Source: Candidatus Aerophobota bacterium
Lineage (GTDB): Bacteria > Aerophobota > Aerophobia > Aerophobales > Aerophobaceae
DNA length: 52,756 nt
Reading direction: 5' to 3'
Assembly: GCA_030672545.1 (NCBI GenBank)
Contig: DAOVGF010000021.1
Coordinates: forward strand, 1 to 52,756
The translations under genes were made by a program, and so were the position numbers. Position 1 is the stretch's first letter. The number at the start of each line of letters is the position of its first letter. The notes under the pieces were generated by a model. It was given only the letters and a program-made list of their open reading frames with translations, made no database searches and had not been told where the DNA came from. Shown here piece by piece: positions 16,884 through 25,629 of this stretch.

Positions 16884-18815
16884 TCACTCGGACTTAATGA
16901 GCCGAGCGACTGTATCTACCAAAGTTTCTAGATCCAGCCCCTGGAGTTTAAATAATTCATCCGGTTTGCCTGAACCACCGTATTTAACCACTCCTAACTT
17001 GCGGAAACGGGGATTAAGAGAATTTTCAGCTAAGAAGTCAGCAATAATGCTCCCCAGACCGGTATGAACATTGTGATCCTCGTAAGTAACTACTACTCCT
17101 GTATCGGCTGCCTCTTGTAGAGTGGACCTATCCAATTTACTCAAGCAGGAGACATTTATCACCTTAACCCGATACCCTCTCTCTCTGAGAATTTCTCCAG
17201 CTTTAACTGCCCGATGTACCATACCTCCGCTGGCAATAATAGCTCCATCCTTACCATCTCTTATCAAATCAGCTTTTCCGTACTCAAATTGGTAGTCTCC
17301 AGCGAAAAACGGTTCTCCTTCTTCACTCAAGATGGCCGGAAGTTTGGAACGTCCCGCAGCCAGGAGAAAATTCCCCGGCTGAGTGGCTAGATATCTTACG
17401 GCCCGGTCGGTTTGATTGGGATCAGCGGGAATAATTATTTTGTATCCATAAAGATTACGCATTATACCTACATAATCAATACACTGGTGAGTCTTCCCAT
17501 CCTGACCCACATCAATGCCGTTGTGAGTACAAATTAGTTTTAGATTAGCTTTATTGATGTCATTTAAACGATGCTGATTGTAAGTCTCATCCACACCAAA
17601 AACACCAAAATCAGCAAAAAAGGCGATTATCCCCTCAACAGAAAGAGCGCCCGCAACAGTAGCAGTATTATGTTCCTGTATTCCTGCCTCAAAGAAGTAG
17701 GTGGGATAGCTATCAGCAAAACCATTAGTTTTCACGGAACTCAAGAGGTCACAGTCCAGCACCACCATCGGCGTTCGGCCCTCTCGGCCACAGTTTCTCT
17801 CTCCCAAATCCTTAAGAGCTCTCCCGAAAGCTCCTCGATTATCCATTTTATCCTCGGCTTTATAGGTAATAGGTTGGCCGGTATCAAAATTAATCTGCCA
17901 GAGAGGATTTTTTCTTCGATATTTCTCAGTTTCCACAGCCTGGCGTAGATCAATGTATTTCTCCAGGTCATCCTCAAGGTTGAGTTGAGAAAGGGCACCA
18001 CGGCATTGTTTTAGGGAAAGAGGCATCCCGTGAAACTGGCATTTATTCTCCATAAAGCTGATGCCTTTACTCATAGTAGTGTGAGCCAAAATCATCACCG
18101 GACTTTTTTCATTTCTCACCGCCTGACCCAGGGCTTGATAAATCTCTTGATAGTTGTGGCCATCAATTTCCAAGACTTCCCAACCGTCAGATTGATAGTT
18201 CTCCTTAATATTCTGAGGCATAATCTCGGACAGAGGGCCGCTTAATTGAATCCGGTTGTAATCAATAATCACGGTGATATTGGTTAGAGTATGCTTACGG
18301 GCAAACCGGCGGGCTTCTCCTATTTGACCCTTGGCTTGTTCCCCATCGCCCATTACCACAAAAACCTGCCAGTTTTTCTTATGGACTCGAGCGGCCAAAG
18401 CAAATCCGCATCCGGCTGAAAGTCCCTGGCCCAGATTACCGGTACTCCATTCCACTCCGGGCACATCCCGCTCGATATGTCCCTCAAAGATACCCCCCGT
18501 CTTACGAAATCCACTAATCACACTATCCAGATCAAAGAATCCCAACCGGCCCAGAGCAGCATAAACTCCGGGAGAAGTATGACCATGACTGATCACAATT
18601 CGGTCTCTCTCCGGGTAATTAGGATTATCAGGGTAAATATTGGCACAGTGATAAAGGGTAAGGTAAATATCAATGGAAGACATAGAGCCTCCCGGATGAC
18701 CGGAACCGGCTACGGTGGTCATTTTTAAAATATCACCCCTGGCTAATCTACCCAACTCTTTGAGTTTATTTAATTCCTCTTCCCCCAACCTTTCTTTATT
18801 AAATTCCCATGACAT
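16884..18815 (-). CDS. tkt: transketolase (single chain)
   Basis: 643 residues containing both halves of a transketolase. The N-terminal half has GSGHPGGSMSS (substrate His), EWSTGNLGQGLS and the thiamine-diphosphate motif VVMGDGEQAKGQIGEARRFA ending at IDYNRIQL. The pyrimidine-binding half has FFEAGIQEHNTATVAGA with the catalytic Glu, and the C-terminal domain ends normally. The N-terminal half looks more like the two-subunit (archaeal-type) transketolases than E. coli TktA, as if the subunits were fused. It transfers two-carbon ketol units between sugar phosphates and would return the products of a sugar pathway to central metabolism. GGGAG lies 8 bases before the ATG. Confidence 0.92.
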   Translation of the reverse strand: MSWEFNKERLGEEELNKLKELGRLARGDILKMTTVAGSGHPGGSMSSIDIYLTLYHCANIYPDNPNYPERDRIVISHGHTSPGVYAALGRLGFFDLDSVISGFRKTGGIFEGHIERDVPGVEWSTGNLGQGLSAGCGFALAARVHKKNWQVFVVMGDGEQAKGQIGEARRFARKHTLTNITVIIDYNRIQLSGPLSEIMPQNIKENYQSDGWEVLEIDGHNYQEIYQALGQAVRNEKSPVMILAHTTMSKGISFMENKCQFHGMPLSLKQCRGALSQLNLEDDLEKYIDLRQAVETEKYRRKNPLWQINFDTGQPITYKAEDKMDNRGAFGRALKDLGERNCGREGRTPMVVLDCDLLSSVKTNGFADSYPTYFFEAGIQEHNTATVAGALSVEGIIAFFADFGVFGVDETYNQHRLNDINKANLKLICTHNGIDVGQDGKTHQCIDYVGIMRNLYGYKIIIPADPNQTDRAVRYLATQPGNFLLAAGRSKLPAILSEEGEPFFAGDYQFEYGKADLIRDGKDGAIIASGGMVHRAVKAGEILRERGYRVKVINVSCLSKLDRSTLQEAADTGVVVTYEDHNVHTGLGSIIADFLAENSLNPRFRKLGVVKYGGSGKPDELFKLQGLDLETLVDTVARLIKSE

Positions 18816-18865
18816 TTTTTACTCTCCCTTACTGGTAGCCAACCCTATTTTATAGCCTCAGCGAC

Positions 18866-19063
18866 TTATTCTTCCTGGTAGTGAATGGCTTCCGCTGGAC
18901 AGTCCTCCGCGGCTTCCTTTATCTCATCTTCAAATGCATTGAAGTCAGCATCATCCTTTACTTTAGCTGTATCATTTACTTCAAAAACTTCCGGACAGGT
19001 ATCCTCGCAAAGACCACAGACAGTGCAGAGATCCTGGTCAATCTTCACTTTAGTGATGGCCAT
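18866..19063 (-). CDS. single-cluster [4Fe-4S] ferredoxin
   Basis: 65 residues, acidic. Cluster ligands are in CTVCGLCEDTCP (C-x2-C-x2-C, plus a further Cys) and in the distal DCPAEAI, the pattern of Desulfovibrio/Thermotoga-type monocluster ferredoxins; the extra Cys may form a disulphide or be spare. It carries electrons at low potential in the cytoplasm. AAGGAGG precedes the ATG by about 8 bases. It lies 50 bases upstream of the transketolase gene on the same strand. The 197 bases beyond it (19064-19260) hold a short tandem ATATTAACCAG duplication and no gene. Confidence 0.9.
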   Translation of the reverse strand: MAITKVKIDQDLCTVCGLCEDTCPEVFEVNDTAKVKDDADFNAFEDEIKEAAEDCPAEAIHYQEE

Positions 19064-19260
19064 GATTTTCCTCCTTTTTTTCCATCAAGTCTTCTTAAAC
19101 CCCATTTTTGTCATAGAGAATAGCAAGGAGGAAAAAAATGTCAAATCGATGAGGCTGTATATTAACCAGATATATTAACCAGAAAAGTTATCTTAGATGT
19201 TGAATACAAAGGGATTAAAGGAGATACCTTTCCGGGTTAAAGTTATGATAGGGATCCAAA

Positions 19261-21150
19261 TTACGGTATCATTATCCATATAGGAGAAGTCCAGGCTATT
19301 TCTCCGTTACACTGTTGAACCCGAAGGTAATAGAATTCTACCCCGCTTTGCTTCTTAGGCCGGAGGGAGAATTCAACCTGTTCGGATAAAGATCCTCCTC
19401 CCGGCAATGAGATGGTTTCATTGTCCCTGATCAATTCAATTTTTTCGATTACGTCGCTTCCAGCGATAGAAACAGTTATTTTTAGAGGAGCTCCCGGACT
19501 TACCTGTATTTGCTCTCCCATGAAGTGTCCATTGATTCTAAAATCAATGATTATTCTGTCGCCAGTAGTTCCATAACACCTTCTTTGGCGAATAGCTTCA
19601 AAGATAGACTCTCTGGTTAACTCAGGGGCCATAATGGCAGTTAGGCCTCCTCGGTGATAACTTAGATTTAAGTAAGGACTTCGGTATTGTCCACCACCGG
19701 GCATTCCACCATGATTATCGCTGCCACATATAAAACCAAATTTGTACCCTCGGCTCAGTATTTCTTGCACAGAAAGACCTCCCTTCCAAAACTGGCCGCT
19801 GTCTTTTTCCTTAGAACCAACCCACAAAGGATTTCCTCTATACTCGGAACTCCCCCAGCAGGAATAGATTTCCACTACGGGTTCTAAATCTTTATTGAAA
19901 TTGTAATTCATACAGGCCAGGGGATGATGGGGAATTACTATGGCTTCTATTCCCTTTAGAGCATTCCATAACTCTTTGGCCGTGCGATAAGGAGTGTCTG
20001 TCTGGTTATTCCGGCCACCCTGCATAGGGGCAAGGTTACTATACCTAAATATGGGGGGATCATCATCAACGAAGTAGACATTTCTATTTCCGTCCTCCTC
20101 CCAATTAGTCCATTCATAGCCAATCAAGGTTACAAATTCACCAGGTTTATGGTACCTGTTGGTTATTTCTTTAAATTTTTTCCATCCGTCATCCGTCATT
20201 CCTGGCCCCCAATCATGGTTGCTGATGGAAGTGAAATCGAGTTTTTGTACATCCCGACAGTACGGGTAGATATCTTCCGGAGTTTTTCTCCCATCACACA
20301 AGGAAGAATGGATGTGGATATCACCCCAATAAACATTCCATTCAGGTTTATCTTTTACCACGATGGGATTACTCCTGCCATATAATCCGTTTCTGCTTCT
20401 AATTTCAATATGATAAGAACCGGGTTTTTCGAATTTAATATTTTTTACTACTTTTATCCGGGAAGATTTTTTCTCAATAGGGTAGTGCTGATTTGGCCAA
20501 GCCAAATTTTCTATTTCTTCGTCTTCCGGAAAGGGGGAATCGTACCCAAAGCGGTCAATTCCTATTACATTCAAATTAAAGCTATTACCCAAGGGGACAA
20601 TAGAGGGAGCAATGGGCATCAAAGCCACTGGTCTGCCGGAAAGTATTTTTCCTTTCCAACGATGGTTTTCTTTAATGCTTTGATACTGTCCTCTTCCCTC
20701 AAAGTCGACCCATACTAAAAAGTAAAGAGAGGGACTGCCCCACCATTTTTCGTCATTTTCAAAATAATCCTGAGGGTAGGTCTGACACAGGCTTCCTATG
20801 CTTCCTTCCCTGGTATCTCCGTAGATAATCCTTATTTTATCTCCTTCCACCAGGTGACCTTCTTTGAGTTTCACATATAGATATTGAAAGGCATTAGGGT
20901 TAGAGGAAATTCCTAAGGATGTTTCTAAATCTGCCTGGCTATTTGTGGAAATAGTCGTGTATCCCTCGAGCTGGGGATTCTTCAGTTGAAATGAACTCCA
21001 GATGCGGGGTAGAGATATACGGATTCCTCCTCCCTTCTTTATTCTGGTCTTTCCACAAATATACTCTATTCTCCAGGTGTTTAGTTCTCCTCCTATCAAA
21101 GGACGATTTGGAGATAGAGTAGCATAACCTAATTTTTCTGCTTGGTTCAT
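19261..21150 (-). CDS. DUF3604/PHP-type metal-dependent hydrolase-like protein
   Basis: 629 residues, no signal peptide. The N-terminal 270 residues form a beta-rich region with no motif I recognise. Then come WGDIHIHSSLCDG (His-x-His), DFTSISNHDWG and VIPHHPLAC, the metal-ligand pattern of PHP/DUF3604 proteins, and SDNHGGMPGGG. A beta-sandwich-like tail completes it. The family is thought to hydrolyse phosphoesters or similar bonds with metal ions; the substrate is unknown. It is 15 bases after the ABC permease gene in one operon, so it probably processes the imported compound inside the cell. AGGAG lies 6 bases before the ATG. Confidence 0.7.
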   Translation of the reverse strand: MNQAEKLGYATLSPNRPLIGGELNTWRIEYICGKTRIKKGGGIRISLPRIWSSFQLKNPQLEGYTTISTNSQADLETSLGISSNPNAFQYLYVKLKEGHLVEGDKIRIIYGDTREGSIGSLCQTYPQDYFENDEKWWGSPSLYFLVWVDFEGRGQYQSIKENHRWKGKILSGRPVALMPIAPSIVPLGNSFNLNVIGIDRFGYDSPFPEDEEIENLAWPNQHYPIEKKSSRIKVVKNIKFEKPGSYHIEIRSRNGLYGRSNPIVVKDKPEWNVYWGDIHIHSSLCDGRKTPEDIYPYCRDVQKLDFTSISNHDWGPGMTDDGWKKFKEITNRYHKPGEFVTLIGYEWTNWEEDGNRNVYFVDDDPPIFRYSNLAPMQGGRNNQTDTPYRTAKELWNALKGIEAIVIPHHPLACMNYNFNKDLEPVVEIYSCWGSSEYRGNPLWVGSKEKDSGQFWKGGLSVQEILSRGYKFGFICGSDNHGGMPGGGQYRSPYLNLSYHRGGLTAIMAPELTRESIFEAIRQRRCYGTTGDRIIIDFRINGHFMGEQIQVSPGAPLKITVSIAGSDVIEKIELIRDNETISLPGGGSLSEQVEFSLRPKKQSGVEFYYLRVQQCNGEIAWTSPIWIMIP

Positions 21151-21165
21151 CTTCCACTCCTGCGG

Positions 21166-22011
21166 TTATTCTTTCAAGGCTCCTCGCACTAATCCGGCGA
21201 TGAGATATTTATTCACTACTATGGAAAAAATAATTATGGGGAGCATAATAAAGGTACTACCGGCAGCAATCGTTCCCCAGCGGATATCTATGAATCTCAT
21301 AAATACGGTAACCGCAACCGGAGCTGTTTGGGATACTCTCCGGGTAAGAATTAGAGCATATAGAAACTCGTTCCAGGACATAATCCAACAGAATATGGTT
21401 GTAGCAGCTAAACCGGGACTCACCAGGGGTAGACTGATTTTCCAGAAACAGCCCCAGGTAGAACATCCATCGATGACCGCTGCTTCTTCTAAAGACAAGG
21501 GTACGTCATCAAAAAATGTTCGCATAATCCAGACTACCAGTGCCAGATTAAAGGTTAAGTAGATGATAATGAGAGCAAGATGGGAGTCTAAAAGATGCAC
21601 CTGCTTAAAAAATAGAAAAAATGGTACCAATAAAGCCATGGGAGGGATCATCCGGCTGGTCAAAATCCAGAAATAAATAAACTTGGCTCCCCGAATATCA
21701 ATTCGGGAAAGAGCATAAGCGGCGGGAACTCCCAGGATAAGAGATAAACCGACCACGCACCCACTAATGATAAAACTATTCAAAATATTGTACTGAAAGT
21801 GCTGAACCCGGAACAGTTCGAGGTAATTTTTTAGAATCGGCTTGAAGATCCAAACAGGAGGTACAGAAAGAATATCTACCGGATTCTTAAAGGAAGTGGC
21901 CATGAACCAGTAGATGGGGAAAATAAAAATAGCGGTAACCATAATGACAAACGCATAAAAAAAGATTCTTCGGATTGTTCGGTGATAGGGACGAAGTTGT
22001 ATTGTTTCCAT
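21166..22011 (-). CDS. sugar ABC transporter permease (MalG type)
   Basis: 281 residues with six predicted membrane helices. The cytoplasmic EAA loop that contacts the ATPase is visible as SLEEAAVIDGCSTWGCFWK followed by ISLPLVSPG. It forms the inner-membrane channel with the MalF-type protein encoded 8 bases upstream. No ATPase gene occurs in this operon, so a shared ATPase from elsewhere in the genome is expected, as with MsmK-type systems. Confidence 0.9.
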   Translation of the reverse strand: METIQLRPYHRTIRRIFFYAFVIMVTAIFIFPIYWFMATSFKNPVDILSVPPVWIFKPILKNYLELFRVQHFQYNILNSFIISGCVVGLSLILGVPAAYALSRIDIRGAKFIYFWILTSRMIPPMALLVPFFLFFKQVHLLDSHLALIIIYLTFNLALVVWIMRTFFDDVPLSLEEAAVIDGCSTWGCFWKISLPLVSPGLAATTIFCWIMSWNEFLYALILTRRVSQTAPVAVTVFMRFIDIRWGTIAAGSTFIMLPIIIFSIVVNKYLIAGLVRGALKE

Positions 22012-22019
22012 CTTTTATC

Positions 22020-22898
22020 TCATTTCAATTTTGAGGTACCAATGATGCCTACGCTTAGCAGGATGCAGATGGCAAAAATGGTGAAGCTTAAAGCCGAGCC
22101 GTATCCAAATCTGCTGTACTGAAAGGTAGTCCGAAAAGCATAGAAATTCATAATTTCGGTAGCGGTTCCCGGTCCACCCTCGGTCATAATAAAGATTTTG
22201 GGAAAGATTTTAATAATATCAACGGCTCGGAAGAGAAGGGTAATAATAATAACGGGTTTCAACAGGGGGAGCAAGATATAGCGAAGGATTTGTAATTGAT
22301 TAGCCCCGTCAGCCTGGGCAGCTTCAGAAAGTTGTTCCGGGATACTGGCTAAACCGGCCGTAAACATAAGGATAACAAAGGGCATCCACTCCCAGGTGTC
22401 AACCAGGGCGATGGTAAGCAAAGCAGTTTTGCTGCTGGCCAGCCAGGCAGTATGGATACCTACTAAACTTAAGAGATAACTCACCATTCCCAGGCGAGGT
22501 TGAAGGAACATGCGCCACATAACCCCGACGACTACTGGTGGCGAAACCATGGGAAGCAAGAGGAGCATCCGGAAGATTTTTTTCCCTTTGAAAACACGGT
22601 TTAGTCTTTCGGAGATAAGTAGTCCCAGGGAGATTTGTATACCCACGGCCATCCCAATTAAAAAAAGAGCCAGGGCTACAGAGTTCCAGAATCGGGTGTC
22701 ATGCATCATTTTGGTGAAGTTGCCGAAAAGGATAAATGTTTTCTCGGCAGCTCCAAACTCCCACTTATGCAGGCTGGACCAGAAAAGATATATCAGGGGA
22801 GGGATAGTAACTGCAATCAGTACGACAAGAGCGGGCATGAGCATGACTAAAAGAGTCTGTCTCTTTTGTATAAAGATATTATTTGCTTTTGAGTTCAT
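22020..22898 (-). CDS. sugar ABC transporter permease (MalF type)
   Basis: 292 residues, six membrane helices, EAA loop as EQLSEAAQADGANQLQILRY then ILLPLLKP. The periplasmic loop is short, unlike E. coli MalF, as is usual for family-1 carbohydrate importers. It is separated from the binding-protein gene by 68 bases that contain a long hairpin (22923-22954). Confidence 0.9.
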   Translation of the reverse strand: MNSKANNIFIQKRQTLLVMLMPALVVLIAVTIPPLIYLFWSSLHKWEFGAAEKTFILFGNFTKMMHDTRFWNSVALALFLIGMAVGIQISLGLLISERLNRVFKGKKIFRMLLLLPMVSPPVVVGVMWRMFLQPRLGMVSYLLSLVGIHTAWLASSKTALLTIALVDTWEWMPFVILMFTAGLASIPEQLSEAAQADGANQLQILRYILLPLLKPVIIITLLFRAVDIIKIFPKIFIMTEGGPGTATEIMNFYAFRTTFQYSRFGYGSALSFTIFAICILLSVGIIGTSKLK

Positions 22899-22922
22899 TT
22901 TCGAGTTTACTTTTCGTACTTG

Positions 22923-22954
22923 GTTCTGGGAGAGGATTAATCCCCTCCCAGAAC
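22923..22954 (-). other. intercistronic hairpin between binding-protein and permease genes
   Basis: GTTCTGGGAG (22923-22932) pairs perfectly with CTCCCAGAAC (22945-22954). Inside it, after one mismatch, GGATTAATCC is itself a palindrome. No T-run follows in the direction of transcription, so it is more likely an mRNA-stabilising structure than a terminator, comparable in position to the malE-malF intergenic repeat of E. coli. Confidence 0.65.
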
Positions 22955-22966
22955 TATAATTTTCCT

Positions 22967-24334
22967 CTAGAAACCAAATTGTGAGCTAGGTTTGCCCACA
23001 TAACCTGCTTCCTGGAGAATTCCCAGAATTACCTCATTGGCCGAATCAAGAGCTTTTTGAGGGGTTTGGTCACCCGTAATAATGTTCTGAAGTGCAATAC
23101 CTAAGGTATCTCCTATTTCTTTGTACTCGGGTAAATTATAGGGAACAAAATAGGGATTCTCTACTGCCGAAGCAATTTTCAGTGATGCAGCATTTATCCC
23201 ACCCCAGTCACCAAAGTCAAAGGTGATGGCGTATCGTGGATCTTCCAGAGTACTTGTTCGGGTCACCGATCCTCCACCAAAGAGCAGGGCCCGCTTCAGT
23301 TGAAATTCTTTGCTGGTCATATATTGAAGGAAAAGCCAGGCGGCTTCCTTGTGTTGGGCCACGCGAGGAATCATAAGACCGTGCGTGTAGTGGCTGAATT
23401 GGTGTTTAACTGGACCCTTGGTCAGCATGGCTGCTTTCCATTTGCCCACCACTTTTGATTTCTCTGAATCGTTAAAAGTTTTTCCCCAAGGTCCCGCATC
23501 CTCGATCATGACGAGCTGCCCTTGAGCAAAATCCTGCACCAGTTCGTAATGTTTGTAGGCTCCTATTCCGCTGGGTCCATACTTATTATTGAGGCCGGCA
23601 TAGAAGGTAGTAGCTTTGATCCATTCCTCGGTATTTACGGTAGGACGCATGGAATCGTCAAAATAACTGCCTCCAAAAGATCCGCCGTAACGACCGAAAC
23701 TCCACATGTTGATTCCGTATCCCCGTACCGATCTGAGAGCAATGGAAGGAATATCCTTGGTATAGACTTTCTTACAAATATCTTCCATCTCCGCAAATGT
23801 CTTAGGAGGACCGGGAATACCGTATTTCTCGTAGAGGTCGGTTCTGTAGTAAATCAAGCCGGTTTCGGTGGACCAGGGTAGCCCGAGAATCTGCTCATCT
23901 TTATCGGTTAGTGCTCGGAGAGCATTATAGACAAAGTCGTCAAGATCAAAATCAGGACCGGTTAAACTGGGGTCATTAATGTATTTCTGCAGTGGTTCTG
24001 CCCAGTTTCTCCTGGCGTATCTAGCCGTTTTCCATAAGCCCATATGCATAAGATCGTATGCTCCGGTCTCGGCGGCCAGTTCTGTCTCGGCTTTGATGTC
24101 CATTTGTCTCCGAACCAGGAGATCGAACTGAACCTTGATTCCTGTTTCCTCTTCAAATTGTTTGTAAATAGGAAGAGTGGCTTCGATATCAGGGTGAAAA
24201 TTTACCAGAATATAAACTGTCTGTCCCTGGTAGGGTTCCGCGGCTTTCTTCCAGCTCCACTCCTGGGCTTGGGCCGGAACTACTAATAGACAAAATAATA
24301 TCGTCACCAAAAACCATAAGCCTATCTTTTTCAT
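22967..24334 (-). CDS. extracellular sugar-binding protein (ABC family 1)
   Basis: 455 residues from the ATG at 24334, chosen over an upstream start at 24379 because AGGAG precedes it and a clean signal peptide then begins (MKKIGLWFLVTILFCLLVVP, cleavage after AQA at residue 23). No lipobox Cys, so it is a soluble periplasmic-type protein. The mature part resembles family-1 carbohydrate-binding proteins: WSTETGLIYYRTDLYEKYG, AQGQLVMIEDAGPWG, and AAWLFLQYMTSKEFQ. It delivers a sugar or glycoside to the two permeases; the ligand is unknown. Confidence 0.88.
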   Translation of the reverse strand: MKKIGLWFLVTILFCLLVVPAQAQEWSWKKAAEPYQGQTVYILVNFHPDIEATLPIYKQFEEETGIKVQFDLLVRRQMDIKAETELAAETGAYDLMHMGLWKTARYARRNWAEPLQKYINDPSLTGPDFDLDDFVYNALRALTDKDEQILGLPWSTETGLIYYRTDLYEKYGIPGPPKTFAEMEDICKKVYTKDIPSIALRSVRGYGINMWSFGRYGGSFGGSYFDDSMRPTVNTEEWIKATTFYAGLNNKYGPSGIGAYKHYELVQDFAQGQLVMIEDAGPWGKTFNDSEKSKVVGKWKAAMLTKGPVKHQFSHYTHGLMIPRVAQHKEAAWLFLQYMTSKEFQLKRALLFGGGSVTRTSTLEDPRYAITFDFGDWGGINAASLKIASAVENPYFVPYNLPEYKEIGDTLGIALQNIITGDQTPQKALDSANEVILGILQEAGYVGKPSSQFGF

Positions 24335-24499
24335 TTTTTTCTCCTTTCCCCATATGGTTGCCCTATAGAGGTTTCTCACTAAACGATTTACTTGGATATT
24401 CCTTTTCCTTGGAGCTTTAGTCTATCTATGTCCAAGTTAGATGGTTTTGCTATTTCCTCACCTCCTTGTCGACTCTTATTGTAACCTAACAAGTTATCT

Positions 24500-24528
24500 T
24501 TAATACCAAAGATATAATTTATTGTCAA
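24500..24528 (-). promoter_or_regulatory. sigma-70-type promoter of the sugar ABC operon
   Basis: On the minus strand TTGACA (24523-24528) and TATTAA (24500-24505) are separated by 17 bases. The leader to the ATG at 24334 is about 160 nucleotides and includes an AAGGAGGTGAGG segment without an obvious start codon behind it. Confidence 0.65.
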
Positions 24529-24648
24529 GACAGTGCCACGTCAGAAAAGTCTTGAGGGCGGTTTTCTCCCCGAGATTTTTCCTGAAACCGGAGAGAGGTA
24601 CCGTTGACCGGTGACAGTTTAAATGCTACTCTAATTAAGAGGGTAGGA

Positions 24649-25629
24649 ATGGATGTGATTGGGCTAGGTGCTCTTAATGTGGATTTAATTTATGAGGTGG
24701 ATGACCGGCTGCCTGGGATAGAACCGGGTAGGGAGAGAGCCGGTAGTCAAGGGGAACTTAGAAGACTTAGGGAAATTCTAAGAAAAAAGGGAAGGCTCAA
24801 ATGTCGAAGTGGAGGAGGCTCGGCTGCTAATACCATCTATGCTCTGGCCAAAATGGGTTTTCAATGCGGATTTACGGGAAAGGTTGGATTGGATGAAGAG
24901 GGTAACTTCTTGTTAGATGAACTTAATGGGGTGGGGGTGGATACGGTCAGAATTAAAAGGGAAGGAGAAAGTGGATTTTGTCTTATTTTACTGCAAAAAG
25001 GCGAAAGAAGCATTATTATTTATCCTAATATCAATGATGATTTTCGGTTGGAAGAAAACGATGTTTCGTATTTAAACCAGGCCACTTTTGTTCATATAAC
25101 CTCTTTTGTGGGAGAGACAGCCTTCCGTCACCAGATGAGAGCGGTCTCTCAGGTAGAAGCTAAGATCAGCTTTGACCCGGGGGAACCCCATATTAGTCGT
25201 GGTTTTGATGAATTGAGGCCAATTTTCAGACGGTCTTTTATCGTTTTTCCTACCGGGAGAGAAGTGGAAATACTCACCGGTCAGGATTATCGAAAAGGAG
25301 CCCATGAACTTCTTAAGTGTGGGGTAAAAATTGTCGTCTGTACTCTGGGAGATAAGGGTTGTTATCTTCTTTCCCGGAAAGGAGAGTGGGAGGTTCCCTC
25401 CCCCCCGGTGGAGGTTAAAGATACTACTGGGGCGGGAGATGTTTTTGCGGCCGGTTTCCTATCTGGGCTTCTTCGGGGGCTTTCCTTACTTGATTGTGCC
25501 AATCTGGCTACCAGAGCAGCGATATTTAGCCTTGGTACCTACGGACGAGGGAGGTATCCGGATAAAAGATTCTTACTGGATTATTTGGAGCAGGAAGTTC
25601 TTTCCTCAGACTCATTAAGGGAAAAGTGA
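24649..25629 (+). CDS. PfkB-family carbohydrate kinase
   Basis: 326 residues from the ATG at 24649, which follows AGGGTAGGA; the longer reading from a TTG at 24604 adds 15 unlikely residues. N-terminal VIGLGALNVDLIYEVDD is the ribokinase-family opening, SGGGSAANTIYALAKMG the first signature, and DTTGAGDVFAAGFLSG the second signature with the catalytic Asp and anion hole. It phosphorylates a sugar, nucleoside or related compound; nothing in the sequence tells which. Its stop overlaps the start of the next gene (TGATG). Confidence 0.88.
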   Translation: MDVIGLGALNVDLIYEVDDRLPGIEPGRERAGSQGELRRLREILRKKGRLKCRSGGGSAANTIYALAKMGFQCGFTGKVGLDEEGNFLLDELNGVGVDTVRIKREGESGFCLILLQKGERSIIIYPNINDDFRLEENDVSYLNQATFVHITSFVGETAFRHQMRAVSQVEAKISFDPGEPHISRGFDELRPIFRRSFIVFPTGREVEILTGQDYRKGAHELLKCGVKIVVCTLGDKGCYLLSRKGEWEVPSPPVEVKDTTGAGDVFAAGFLSGLLRGLSLLDCANLATRAAIFSLGTYGRGRYPDKRFLLDYLEQEVLSSDSLREK

